Positions 14,813 through 21,086 of a stretch of DNA of 21,086 nt are shown here, in pieces. Numbering within the stretch: position 1 is the stretch's first letter; the number at the start of each line of letters is the position of its first letter. The notes beneath the pieces are model-generated. The model saw only the letters and a program-made list of their open reading frames with translations. It made no database searches and was not told the DNA's origin. The stretch is taken from NCBI GenBank assembly GCA_036787815.1, contig DAIQOP010000031.1:1-21086 (forward strand), read 5' to 3'. The stretch comes from DATBAK01 sp036787815 (lineage in GTDB: Bacteria > Actinomycetota > Acidimicrobiia > IMCC26256 > PALSA-610). A program made the position numbers and the translations under genes.

Positions 14813-17800
14813 GTGGTTGGCTCGCAATCGGCGATCAAGAGTGTGCGCTTGCTGGGCGATGTACACGCTGTCGGAGTTGACGGCTCGGTGATCGACCTGC
14901 CCAGCGCGAGCCAGCGGCGGCTGCTCGCGATCCTGGCGCTCCACTCGCCGCGCCGGCTGCGATCGGAGTGGCTCGCCGACACCTTGGGGCTCTCGCCCGG
15001 CGCGTTGCGGATGTCGGTCTCCAGGCTGCGACCGGCCATCGGCGGAGCCGTCCTGCAAACGGCGAGCACGGGCTACTCGGTGGTGACCGATGTCGACGTG
15101 TTGCAGTTTTCGGAGGCGGTCGCGAGTGCAGCCGATGCCGACGATCGGATGCGAGGCCTGGAACGCGCGCTCGGGCTGTGGACCGGCCCCGCGCTCGAGG
15201 AGTTCTCGGGAGAGGAATGGGCTGACGGCGAGATCGCCCGGTTGACCGAGCTGCATGCCGGCACGGTCGATGACTATGCCGAAGAGCTGATCTCGGCGCG
15301 CCGGTCGGCCGACGCGGTCGCGGTGCTCGAAGCCCAGGTCGCGAGACACCCGTACCGCGACAGCTCGCGTGGACTCTTGATCCGCGCCCTGGCGAGCGCG
15401 GGTCGCCAGGGCGACGCGCTCCGCGCGTTCCAGCAGTACCGGTCACTGCTCATCGAGGAGCTCGGGACCGAACCTTCCCCCGATGTCGTCCGTATCGAGC
15501 GGCGCGTCGCCACGAGCTGGGATGGCATCGATACCGATACCGACCCACCCGCGCCGATCGACGCAGTCACGGTCCCTCTCCCGAGCGCGTTGGCGCACGC
15601 GGCTCGCTTCGTCGGCCGCACGAACGAGCTGGACGCGCTCGCCGAAGAACTCGCGCTGGTGCGAGGTTCGGGCTTGCGCGGCGTGGTGCTCAGAGGCGAA
15701 CCGGGCATCGGCAAGACCACGTTGTTGGCGGCGTTCGCGCGGTCGCTGGTGTCGATGGCCGACACGACCGTCGTCTACGGGCGATGCGACGAGACCGGGG
15801 TACCGCTCCAACCGTTCCGCAGCGTGCTGGCCGACTGCGTCGAACACGCACCGGTCGACCTCCTGGCCGAGCATGTCGCGCGGTGCGGTGGCGAGCTCGT
15901 ACGGATCTGCCCCCGGCTCGCAACGCGGGTAGAGACCGCTCCGGACCCGACGGTGTCCGACGATGCCACCGAACGATTCCTCGTGTTCGAGGCCGCGACC
16001 GATCTCCTGCGTCGCATCGCGACGCCGCGGCCTCTTGTGCTGATGTTCGACGACCTCCAGTGGGCAGAGCCGACTGCGTTGTTGATGTTGCGTCACATCA
16101 CGCACGCGCTGGCCGACACGCCGGTTCTCATTGTTGCCAGCAGCCGCGAATCTGATGTGCACGGGTCGGAGCAATTGCGAGCCGCGCTTGCCGATCTCGA
16201 ACGCGGCGAGCATCGTGGTTTGCAGCTCGCCGGCTTCGACGACGACGAGCTGGCCGATCTGGTCACCATCGCCGCGCCAGTGCCCGGCGATGTCGAGGCG
16301 CGTGCCGTCGCCGTCGCGTTGCGCGTGGAGACCGCCGGCAACCCGCTCTACGCATCGCAGCTCATCCGGCACTGGGTCGAGTCGGGCCGCTTCGACGATG
16401 CGGCCGTCACCGCATCTGACGTGCCGGCCGCGAGTGACGAAGATGTACCGCCGAGCCTGCGCGATGTCGTGTGGAGCCGGGTCAGCGCGCTCGGTGGCGA
16501 TGCGTCGCGGATCCTGACTGCGGCGTCGGTGCTCGGTATCGAGTTCTCCGAAGACGTACTCGTCGACATGATCGGGCTTCCGGAGTCGGTCGTGGTCGGA
16601 ACGCTCGATACCGCAACGCGCGCTGGTCTTCTGGTCGACGCCGGGTCGGTGCGGCGATCGATGCGTTTCGTGCACGCGCTCGTCGCCAATGCGTTGTACG
16701 CCGACCTGGGGCGATCGCTGCGCGTGCGCTTGCACGGACAAGCGGCCCGCTCGCTCGAACAGCGCACCGACGACATCGGGCCCGACGTTGTGGTCCAACT
16801 CGCGCGGCATTGTGCACGTGCCGGCTGGCCCGGCCCGGCACAGCGATGGTCGACGCTCGCCGGCGATCAGGCTTTCGAACAGCTCGCACCGACCGAGGCG
16901 TCGCACCATTACCGCATCGCGCTCGACATGGCGATCGCAATGCATCGTCCCGACGCCGAACGCGCCGATCTGCTCGTGCGGCTCGGCGAAGCGCAACTCC
17001 GGGCCGGCGACCCGCAAGCCCAAGATACCGTCGCGCAAGCCGCCGACCTCGCCCGCCGCAGCGGTGCGCACGACCCGCTCATCCGGGCTGCGCTCGCGTC
17101 GAATCCCGGCTTCATGCGACTCGATCCGCGTGCACCCGAGTATCTCGCGACCGTCGAGGCGGCGGTCGCGGTCGCGGACCAAGCCGACGTCGCGACCTAC
17201 GCCCGACTGCTCGCGCTGTTGGCGCAGTGCCTCGTGTTCACGCCGGACGCCGAGCGCCGCGTCGCGTTGGCGCACGAGGCGCTCGAGCTCGCCGCCGCGC
17301 ATCATGATCCGACGTTGCTCGCGCGAATCGCGCCTGGTGTGCTCTGGGGACTGTGGGAGCCCGGGAGCGCCGACGTCCGGTCCCGGGTCGCGGCGAAAGC
17401 GGTCGCGGTCGCCGAAGCATCGGGCGACCCGCGGCTCGAATTCGGTGCCCATCTCTTGGCCTTCGACATCGCGATCGAATCAGCAGATCACGTGACGGCA
17501 GCGCGCAGCCTCGCGAAGCTCCGGGCGACGGCGCGCACCATCGAGGAGCCACGACTGCGCTGGACGGTCGGCGTTGCCGAGGCGTTCACGGCGACGATGG
17601 CGGGCCGCTTGGCCGAAGCCGAGACGGCGGCGACGAAGACACTCGAGCTCGGCCTACAGATCGGGGCGCCCGACGCCTTCACGTTCTTCGCCGGTGAGTT
17701 GTTCGTGATCGGCACGTTCGCCGGCCGCCATGACGAGCTCTTCCCACTGGTGGAGCAGGCGACGAAGGACGACCCCGCGGCCCTCGCGTTCAAGCTCGCG

Positions 17801-18331
17801 TACGGCATCATCTGCACCGCCGTCGGGCGCGACCAAACTGCACGCGAGACCCTGGACGACGGCATGGCGAGCGGCTTCGCGAAACTGCCCGTCGACAACA
17901 TCTGGACCACCTGCATCGTTGCCTACGCCATCCTCGCGATCGAGCTCGATCATGCCGACGCCGCGGCCCAGCTCCTGCCCCTTCTGGAGCCCCTCGCGAA
18001 CGATGTCGCGTTCAACGGCGTGACGAGTCAGGGGCCGATCGCCGCCTACGTCGGGAAGCTCGAGTCGCTCCTCGGGCGTCATGATGACGCGGAGGAACAC
18101 CTGGGTGCCGCGCTCGACATCGCCGAGGCGTTCGGATGGCAGTACCACCGGGCGACGACGCTCTTCGCGCTCGCCCAGGCGAGGAGTCGCCGGCTCGGCA
18201 AGCTCGACGCCGAAGGACAGGCCTGGCTCGACGAGGCATCCGCGCTCTGCCGGACCATGGGCTTCCGGACCTGGATCCCCCGAATCGACGAGCTGGCTCA
18301 TGCGCAGCCGGACGCCCCGCCTCTGCGTTGA
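14813..18331 (+). CDS. Large SARP/BTAD-AAA ATPase transcriptional regulator
   Basis: The 1172-aa protein is a multidomain signal-transducing regulator. Residues ~10-95 form an OmpR/SARP-type winged helix (VRLLGDVHAV, the recognition region LRMSVSRLRPAIG, and LQTASTGYSV wing). Residues ~96-235 are the bacterial transcriptional activator domain with helical repeats, including ALRAFQQYRSLLIEELGTEPSP. An AAA_16-type ATPase follows from FVGRTNELDAL (266-): Walker A GEPGIGKTT (295-303) and Walker B LVLMFDDLQW (408-417). The C-terminal ~600 residues are Ala-rich TPR-like helices. Such proteins activate secondary metabolism or stress genes when ATP and a ligand or partner are sensed. Target and ligand are unknown; no biosynthetic cluster adjoins. 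No LuxR-type HTH is seen at the C-terminus. Confidence 0.9.
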   Translation: MVGSQSAIKSVRLLGDVHAVGVDGSVIDLPSASQRRLLAILALHSPRRLRSEWLADTLGLSPGALRMSVSRLRPAIGGAVLQTASTGYSVVTDVDVLQFSEAVASAADADDRMRGLERALGLWTGPALEEFSGEEWADGEIARLTELHAGTVDDYAEELISARRSADAVAVLEAQVARHPYRDSSRGLLIRALASAGRQGDALRAFQQYRSLLIEELGTEPSPDVVRIERRVATSWDGIDTDTDPPAPIDAVTVPLPSALAHAARFVGRTNELDALAEELALVRGSGLRGVVLRGEPGIGKTTLLAAFARSLVSMADTTVVYGRCDETGVPLQPFRSVLADCVEHAPVDLLAEHVARCGGELVRICPRLATRVETAPDPTVSDDATERFLVFEAATDLLRRIATPRPLVLMFDDLQWAEPTALLMLRHITHALADTPVLIVASSRESDVHGSEQLRAALADLERGEHRGLQLAGFDDDELADLVTIAAPVPGDVEARAVAVALRVETAGNPLYASQLIRHWVESGRFDDAAVTASDVPAASDEDVPPSLRDVVWSRVSALGGDASRILTAASVLGIEFSEDVLVDMIGLPESVVVGTLDTATRAGLLVDAGSVRRSMRFVHALVANALYADLGRSLRVRLHGQAARSLEQRTDDIGPDVVVQLARHCARAGWPGPAQRWSTLAGDQAFEQLAPTEASHHYRIALDMAIAMHRPDAERADLLVRLGEAQLRAGDPQAQDTVAQAADLARRSGAHDPLIRAALASNPGFMRLDPRAPEYLATVEAAVAVADQADVATYARLLALLAQCLVFTPDAERRVALAHEALELAAAHHDPTLLARIAPGVLWGLWEPGSADVRSRVAAKAVAVAEASGDPRLEFGAHLLAFDIAIESADHVTAARSLAKLRATARTIEEPRLRWTVGVAEAFTATMAGRLAEAETAATKTLELGLQIGAPDAFTFFAGELFVIGTFAGRHDELFPLVEQATKDDPAALAFKLAYGIICTAVGRDQTARETLDDGMASGFAKLPVDNIWTTCIVAYAILAIELDHADAAAQLLPLLEPLANDVAFNGVTSQGPIAAYVGKLESLLGRHDDAEEHLGAALDIAEAFGWQYHRATTLFALAQARSRRLGKLDAEGQAWLDEASALCRTMGFRTWIPRIDELAHAQPDAPPLR

Positions 18332-18332
18332 T

Positions 18333-18352
18333 GCCGGCAGTCCGACGCCGGT
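18333..18352. terminator. Hairpin between converging SARP and MBL genes
   Basis: CCGGC (18334-18338) and GCCGG (18347-18351) pair around an 8-nt loop, with a further G-T pair outside, just after the SARP stop. No T-tract. Weak terminator candidate. Confidence 0.25.
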
Positions 18353-18374
18353 CAGAATTGGGGTCAGGATTGGG
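18351..18374. repeat. Tandem 12-bp repeat at the MBL gene's 3' end
   Basis: GTCAGAATTGGG (18351-18362) is repeated at once as GTCAGGATTGGG (18363-18374), differing at one base. The second copy contains the stop and the last codons of the minus-strand MBL gene. Local duplication is the simplest cause. Confidence 0.6.
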
Positions 18375-19200
18375 GGATCGAGGTCGCCGACACGATCTGT
18401 TCGAGGACGGACTGATCCGGCAACGTCGGCGCGTCGAGAGTCGGCAGCTCGCGGATGCGGCCGAACGCCTGCTCGATGAACGGGCCTTCGATCACCGGGC
18501 TGTGACAGCTCGCGATCGTCGTGATGTCGAGGTTCTGCACGCGGTCGACGTACGTGCCGTACTTGTCGGTGTCGAGCATCGTCAGCCACGGGCTCACGGC
18601 ACCAAGTGCGAACATCCACAGGCCGTGGAACCAGAAGTCCTGGTCGAGGTCCGCAATCGTCATGCTCGGATCGGGAAGTGGTGTCGCGAACGTGTCGACG
18701 GCCCAGTACACGCCGGTCGTCGAGTCGTACAGACCGCGGGTCGTCGGCGAATCGAACACCGGTGGTCGCAACGCGTGCAGTGTCCGGTCGCCCACGTCGA
18801 ACGTCTCGCCGTGCACGACCCAATGGCAGCGCTCCAGCGGGAAGTCGAAGCAGTTCGTATGACGTTCCACCATCGCCCAGTTGCACACCAGCCTTGCGTT
18901 GGGGCATGCGGTCAACGCCTCGTCGAGGTTGCCCGTGTGATCGACGTCGTCATGCGAAAGGAAGATCCAGCGTACGTCCTCCGGCTCCACGAGCGAGAAG
19001 ACGTCATCCAGCCATTGCTTCCGGTTCGCCGGCGTGCCCGTGTCGACGATGACCGGCTCCTTGCCCAGGATCACCATCGAGTTGATGTACACGAACAGCG
19101 GCTGACCGAGGGCGGGCTGCACCTGGTGAATCACGTACGTGTCGTTCGCGATCTTCGTCGGTGCGACGGTGGTGGTCGGTGCAATCGGGGTGAACGTCAT
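18364..19200 (-). CDS. Metallo-beta-lactamase-fold protein, flavodiiron-like (ODP) group
   Basis: The 278-aa protein has the MBL-fold core of the oxygen-binding di-iron group: PVIVDTGTP (49-57), then LSH83-D-D85-V-D87-H88-TGNLDEAL, AVD169TFATPL and SCH233SPV. Flavodiiron proteins use H-x-E-x-D plus a later His, Asp and His; here the Glu is Asp85 and the segment that normally carries the His reads VFD150SPTTRGLYD. The flavodoxin domain is missing, so it is a stand-alone member whose substrate (O2, NO or something else) is not given by sequence. ATG 19200 is preceded by GGAGGAAGC, an excellent ribosome site, and the frame upstream to 19314 is antisense to a gene remnant. Confidence 0.85.
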   Translation of the reverse strand: MTFTPIAPTTTVAPTKIANDTYVIHQVQPALGQPLFVYINSMVILGKEPVIVDTGTPANRKQWLDDVFSLVEPEDVRWIFLSHDDVDHTGNLDEALTACPNARLVCNWAMVERHTNCFDFPLERCHWVVHGETFDVGDRTLHALRPPVFDSPTTRGLYDSTTGVYWAVDTFATPLPDPSMTIADLDQDFWFHGLWMFALGAVSPWLTMLDTDKYGTYVDRVQNLDITTIASCHSPVIEGPFIEQAFGRIRELPTLDAPTLPDQSVLEQIVSATSIPQS

Positions 19201-19249
19201 GCTTCCTCCAGGCTCGTAGTCGGTGCTCGCGATCGCGGCCGGGAGCTGA

Positions 19250-19387
19250 GCGCTTACCGCGGTGGTGCCCGAAGGGGCCGAGCGTGATCGCCTCTTCAAC
19301 GCGATGGCGGCCAAGATGCCGAACTTCGCGGAGTATCAGAAGGCGACCACGCGCATCATTCCGGTCGTTGTGCTCGAGCGCGTCTGA
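19250..19387 (+). pseudogene. C-terminal remnant of a Ddn-like F420-dependent nitroreductase-family enzyme
   Basis: After an in-frame TGA (19247-19249) there are 45 sense codons and a TGA stop, containing AERDRLFNAMAAKMPNFAEY and TTRIIPVVVLERV. This is the well-known C-terminus of deazaflavin(F420)-dependent nitroreductase-family (Ddn/DUF385) proteins, normally ~130-150 aa. The beta-barrel part that binds F420 is gone. The match runs up to the TGA, so the loss point is close to 19250. It is too short for usual gene calling and lies on the opposite strand from its neighbours. Confidence 0.78.
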
Positions 19388-19396
19388 GCGTCGCCG

Positions 19397-19684
19397 TTAC
19401 GGCAGAACCTTGTAGACGTCGATCGCCGTCTCTTCGGGGGGAGTCGGAAAGCCACCCTCTATGCCGGCTGTCAGCTTCGGCAACAACGTGCCGTCGCGGA
19501 ACTGCTCCCAGTTCTCCTTCGACTCGTGCACGGCAACGATCGTCCAACCGCCGGGCACGGCGCCTGCGACGTGAGCGATCTGACCTTTGGGCAGCTGGTT
19601 CGGGCCGGGGTGCACGGCCGCGATCGATGCTTCGTAGTTCGCTTTGGTGCCGCCGGGAAAATGATGAATGACTGCGTACGCCAT
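19397..19684 (-). CDS. Conserved small protein, probable dimeric alpha/beta-barrel (95 aa)
   Basis: The protein begins MAYAVIHHFPGGTKANYEASIAAVHPG and has GGWTIVAVHESKENWEQFRDGTLLPKL in the middle, the beta-alpha-beta-beta-alpha order of ferredoxin-like dimeric barrels such as antibiotic-biosynthesis-monooxygenase-like proteins. Similar uncharacterised proteins occur widely in actinobacteria; no catalytic residue can be named. CAGGAG lies 6 nt before ATG 19684. It is in a minus-strand run of small genes with 131 bp to the next one upstream. Confidence 0.75.
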   Translation of the reverse strand: MAYAVIHHFPGGTKANYEASIAAVHPGPNQLPKGQIAHVAGAVPGGWTIVAVHESKENWEQFRDGTLLPKLTAGIEGGFPTPPEETAIDVYKVLP

Positions 19685-19720
19685 CGTGGCTCCTGAGATC
19701 GAATATCGGGTCTTGCGGGG

Positions 19721-19810
19721 CTAACCGACAACTTCGTCGACGACCGTGAGGTCGACGAACTCGGGCGGGCCGTCGAAAATGGCGGCCATCGTCCGGGGAC
19801 CGCGCTTACC
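19721..19810 (-). pseudogene. Possible C-terminal remnant of an unidentified gene
   Basis: Between two intact small genes the minus strand is open and ends in TAG (19721-19723) with the protein-like sequence GPRTMAAIFDGPPEFVDLTV and VDEVVG. Codon use resembles real genes, but no ribosome site precedes the internal ATG and I cannot name the family. It may be a stump like its neighbours, or chance. Confidence 0.25.
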
Positions 19811-19815
19811 TGCGG

Positions 19816-20079
19816 TTAGTTCCGAAGCTGCGCCGTGAGGCCGTCAACTTCCATCTCGGAGTACTCGTTATCGGCGTACGGTCCGACCGCGCCCTCGACG
19901 ACCTCGCGCACCGCCGCCACCGATTCGCCTTCCCAGATGCAAACGCCGAGTCGGTGATCACGAGTGGCCGCGTGCACAGGCAGCGCGACACCGGCAGGGA
20001 GCCCGCCCTCCATTGCATTGGCCTCGGCTTCCTGGAACCCTTTGGGGTCATGGATTCGATGAATGACTGTCACGAACAC
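19816..20079 (-). CDS. Conserved small protein of unknown function (87 aa)
   Basis: The product starts MFVTVIHRIHDPKGFQEAE and contains LPAGVALPVHAATRDHRLGVCIWEGESVAAVREVVEGAVG, again a beta-alpha-beta pattern expected of a small ferredoxin-like/dimeric barrel protein. Similar hypothetical proteins are known in actinobacteria; function is not known. Start is GTG 20079 with GGAGGATTTCCC upstream. The VOC remnant's stop is only 36 bp upstream, so it was probably co-transcribed with that gene and the next. Confidence 0.72.
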   Translation of the reverse strand: MFVTVIHRIHDPKGFQEAEANAMEGGLPAGVALPVHAATRDHRLGVCIWEGESVAAVREVVEGAVGPYADNEYSEMEVDGLTAQLRN

Positions 20080-20115
20080 GGGAAATCCTCCATCTTCATC
20101 TGGGACGGGCCTGCG

Positions 20116-20265
20116 TCAGCCCATGGACATGAACTCGAGTTGGATGTTGTCGGGGTCTCGGAACACGAGGACCGCATAGCCGCCCTGGTCGTTGACCGGC
20201 GAGTGCTCGACTCCCAGTTCGGTGAGCTTCGACTCCCAGGCGTCCAAGTCGATACGACGCCGTCG
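20116..20265 (-). pseudogene. VOC/glyoxalase-fold protein, C-terminal remnant
   Basis: The minus strand encodes 49 codons ending in TGA (20116-20118) with DLDAWESKLTELGVEHSPV and NDQGGYAVLVFRDPDNIQLE, the typical last beta-alpha-beta unit of vicinal-oxygen-chelate proteins; the Glu in QLEF is the usual metal ligand position. The first ~70-90 residues of such a protein are missing. It begins directly after, and in the same frame as, the TAA of the 86-aa gene (20266-20268), so the two look joined by a deletion. No start codon with a ribosome site exists, so I call it non-functional. Confidence 0.78.
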
Positions 20266-20526
20266 TTACGATTCGATGAGCATCACGATGGTCTCGGGAC
20301 GCACACCGTCGAACTTCATGGCGTCGGCCGCGGCTTGGGTCCCCAGCGCGGTTCGTAGCGTGTCCAGATCGGGCACCGTGACAATCAGCCCCACCCGGTT
20401 CGTCTTGTCCGGATCGACGAACGTACGCACGGTCATCCCGAGAGGCCCGAAGAATTCTTCGCGCTTGGGTGAGCGACACCAATGATCGACATCGTCGACC
20501 TCATGGAAGATCATCACCGTGGTCAT
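20266..20526 (-). CDS. Conserved small protein of unknown function (86 aa)
   Basis: The sequence MTTVMIFHEVDDVDHW followed by SPKREEFFGPLGMTVRTFVDP and a LIVTVPDLDTLRTALGTQAAADAMK helix resembles a widespread family of short uncharacterised proteins with a probable dimeric alpha/beta-barrel fold. The ending VRPETIVMLIES is family-like, so this gene appears complete. AGGAG lies 6 nt before ATG 20526. It heads the minus-strand run of small genes; a sense-strand VOC stump follows in frame after its stop. Confidence 0.72.
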   Translation of the reverse strand: MTTVMIFHEVDDVDHWCRSPKREEFFGPLGMTVRTFVDPDKTNRVGLIVTVPDLDTLRTALGTQAAADAMKFDGVRPETIVMLIES

Positions 20527-20848
20527 CGCGTCTCCTATCGAGCTGTCTCACCGGCCAGCCGACCGATCACACGGCGCCGGTACATGTACTCATCCGAGGA
20601 CGACGATGGCAGCCGGAGCGCATCACTCGCGCATCACTTGCTATCTCCGGACCGATTGCCGGGGCGACGGCGGTCGCTCTCCACGCCGACAGGGTGCTCT
20701 CACGGCGTTGTGGCACGAGCACAGGCCGCGCAGAGGGCGAGGTCACGTATCTCCGAAACGCGCGTTCCCATACTTGCCGTCAGCGACGGTCACTAACCCG
20801 GAGCTTTCAGTAGCGGCTGGTTGATCGCGGGATCGCGTCCGCGAAAAC
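20527..20848. other. Intergenic region with no recognised gene
   Basis: These 322 bp hold no ORF with convincing protein features on either strand and no RNA motif I recognise. The only structure noted is the 10-bp palindrome GTACATGTAC at 20580-20589, about 54 bp upstream of the 86-aa gene's start, a possible operator for it. Confidence 0.5.
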
Positions 20849-20907
20849 GCCCTTCTGGTGGGAGAAACTGCGGTTGTTGAAGCCTGCAGTGTTCCAACCA
20901 GAAGGGC
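20849..20907 (+). repeat. Perfect 11-bp inverted repeat before the IS1380 transposase
   Basis: GCCCTTCTGGT (20849-20859) and ACCAGAAGGGC (20897-20907) are perfect complements around a 37-nt loop. The right arm contains AGAAGGG, the only Shine-Dalgarno-like site before ATG 20917. The left arm may also mark the outer IS end, but the right end is not available for comparison. Confidence 0.65.
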
Positions 20908-20916
20908 ACTTCCGAG

Positions 20917-21086
20917 ATGAAACTTACACGGGCCGCGCGGCGGGTGAGGGTGACTGGTGACGGCAGGGGTGTCGCGAGCCACGCGGGCCTGTTGTTGATC
21001 GCGGAGCTCGCCGATCGCGTCGGTCTCGCGGCGGGTCTGTCGGCGGCGATGGCGCACACGCGGCAGCGTCGCTCTGCCCATGATCC
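20917..21086 (+). CDS. IS1380-family transposase, N-terminal part (3' cut by window edge)
   Basis: Fifty-six codons are present and open to the window end. The sequence VASHAGLLLIAELADRVGLA, LSAAM and RQRRSAHDP matches the N-terminus of actinobacterial IS1380-family DDE transposases, in which HDPG and a conserved DLAVMLADGGD block would follow. Catalytic residues lie outside the window, so activity cannot be judged. ATG 20917 is supported by AGAAGGG 9 nt upstream, a site buried in the inverted repeat. Confidence 0.8.
   Translation, partial: MKLTRAARRVRVTGDGRGVASHAGLLLIAELADRVGLAAGLSAAMAHTRQRRSAHD

Larger units (their letters stand above)
20849..21086 (+). mobile_element. IS1380-family insertion sequence, left end (cut by window)
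   Basis: The segment includes a candidate terminal repeat and the first part of an IS1380-type transposase. The left boundary near 20849 is estimated from the inverted repeat; no target duplication can be checked. Confidence 0.6.

Noticed and set aside
1..21086. CRISPR arrays, riboswitches, phage genes or replication origins
   Set aside because: No regularly spaced repeats, known aptamer-like leaders, phage structural genes or DnaA-box clusters were found on reading both strands.

Overview
The window is about 21 kb of high-GC DNA with dense, mostly co-directional genes, ATG/GTG starts and 1-7 bp start/stop overlaps. Several genes point to an actinomycete, possibly a member of the Acidimicrobiia: a SARP-type ATPase regulator, a remnant of an F420-dependent (Ddn-like) reductase, a P450-type 3Fe-4S ferredoxin, an actinobacterial VapBC pair, an IS1380 transposase start and leaderless promoter signatures. 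The class-level assignment is inference; no rRNA or tRNA gene was seen.

Layout. 1-1731: the 3' end of a DinG-like helicase, a PaaI-type thioesterase (minus strand) and a small ferredoxin. 1768-6235 (minus strand): a tightly coupled three-gene operon of a membrane-inserted patatin-like phospholipase, an M4-like zinc metallopeptidase and a ComEC-like metallo-beta-lactamase-fold hydrolase. I do not recognise this combination as a named system, and it is the best candidate in the window for something undescribed. 6520-7809: an L,D-transpeptidase. 7933-8976: a zinc alcohol dehydrogenase. 9034-10772: an ABC-2 exporter pair. 10896-12658: a NarK nitrate transporter followed by a nirB gene that breaks off after about 124 codons. 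12827-13467: a VapBC toxin-antitoxin pair at that break. 13650-14702: an orphan putative lipoprotein. 14813-18331: a 1172-aa SARP/AAA regulator. 18364-20526 (minus strand): a metallo-beta-lactamase (ODP-like) protein and three small single-domain proteins. 20849-21086: the left end of an IS1380-family element, cut by the window.

The right half carries several gene stumps besides truncated nirB: an acyl-CoA dehydrogenase C-terminus (13511-13588), a Ddn-like F420 enzyme C-terminus (19250-19387), a VOC/glyoxalase C-terminus (20116-20265) and perhaps one more (19721-19810). With the TA pair and the IS, this marks 12.6-21 kb as a recombining, decaying region. The left half is compact and intact.

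Regulation visible in sequence: five genes (thioesterase, ferredoxin, vapB, lipoprotein, SARP) have a -10-like hexamer ending 6-7 nt before the start codon and no Shine-Dalgarno, as expected for leaderless mRNAs. Others (patatin operon, L,D-transpeptidase, dehydrogenase, narK, the small minus-strand genes) have clear Shine-Dalgarno sites. An 11-nt direct repeat upstream of the patatin operon and inverted repeats upstream of narK and vapB are candidate operators.
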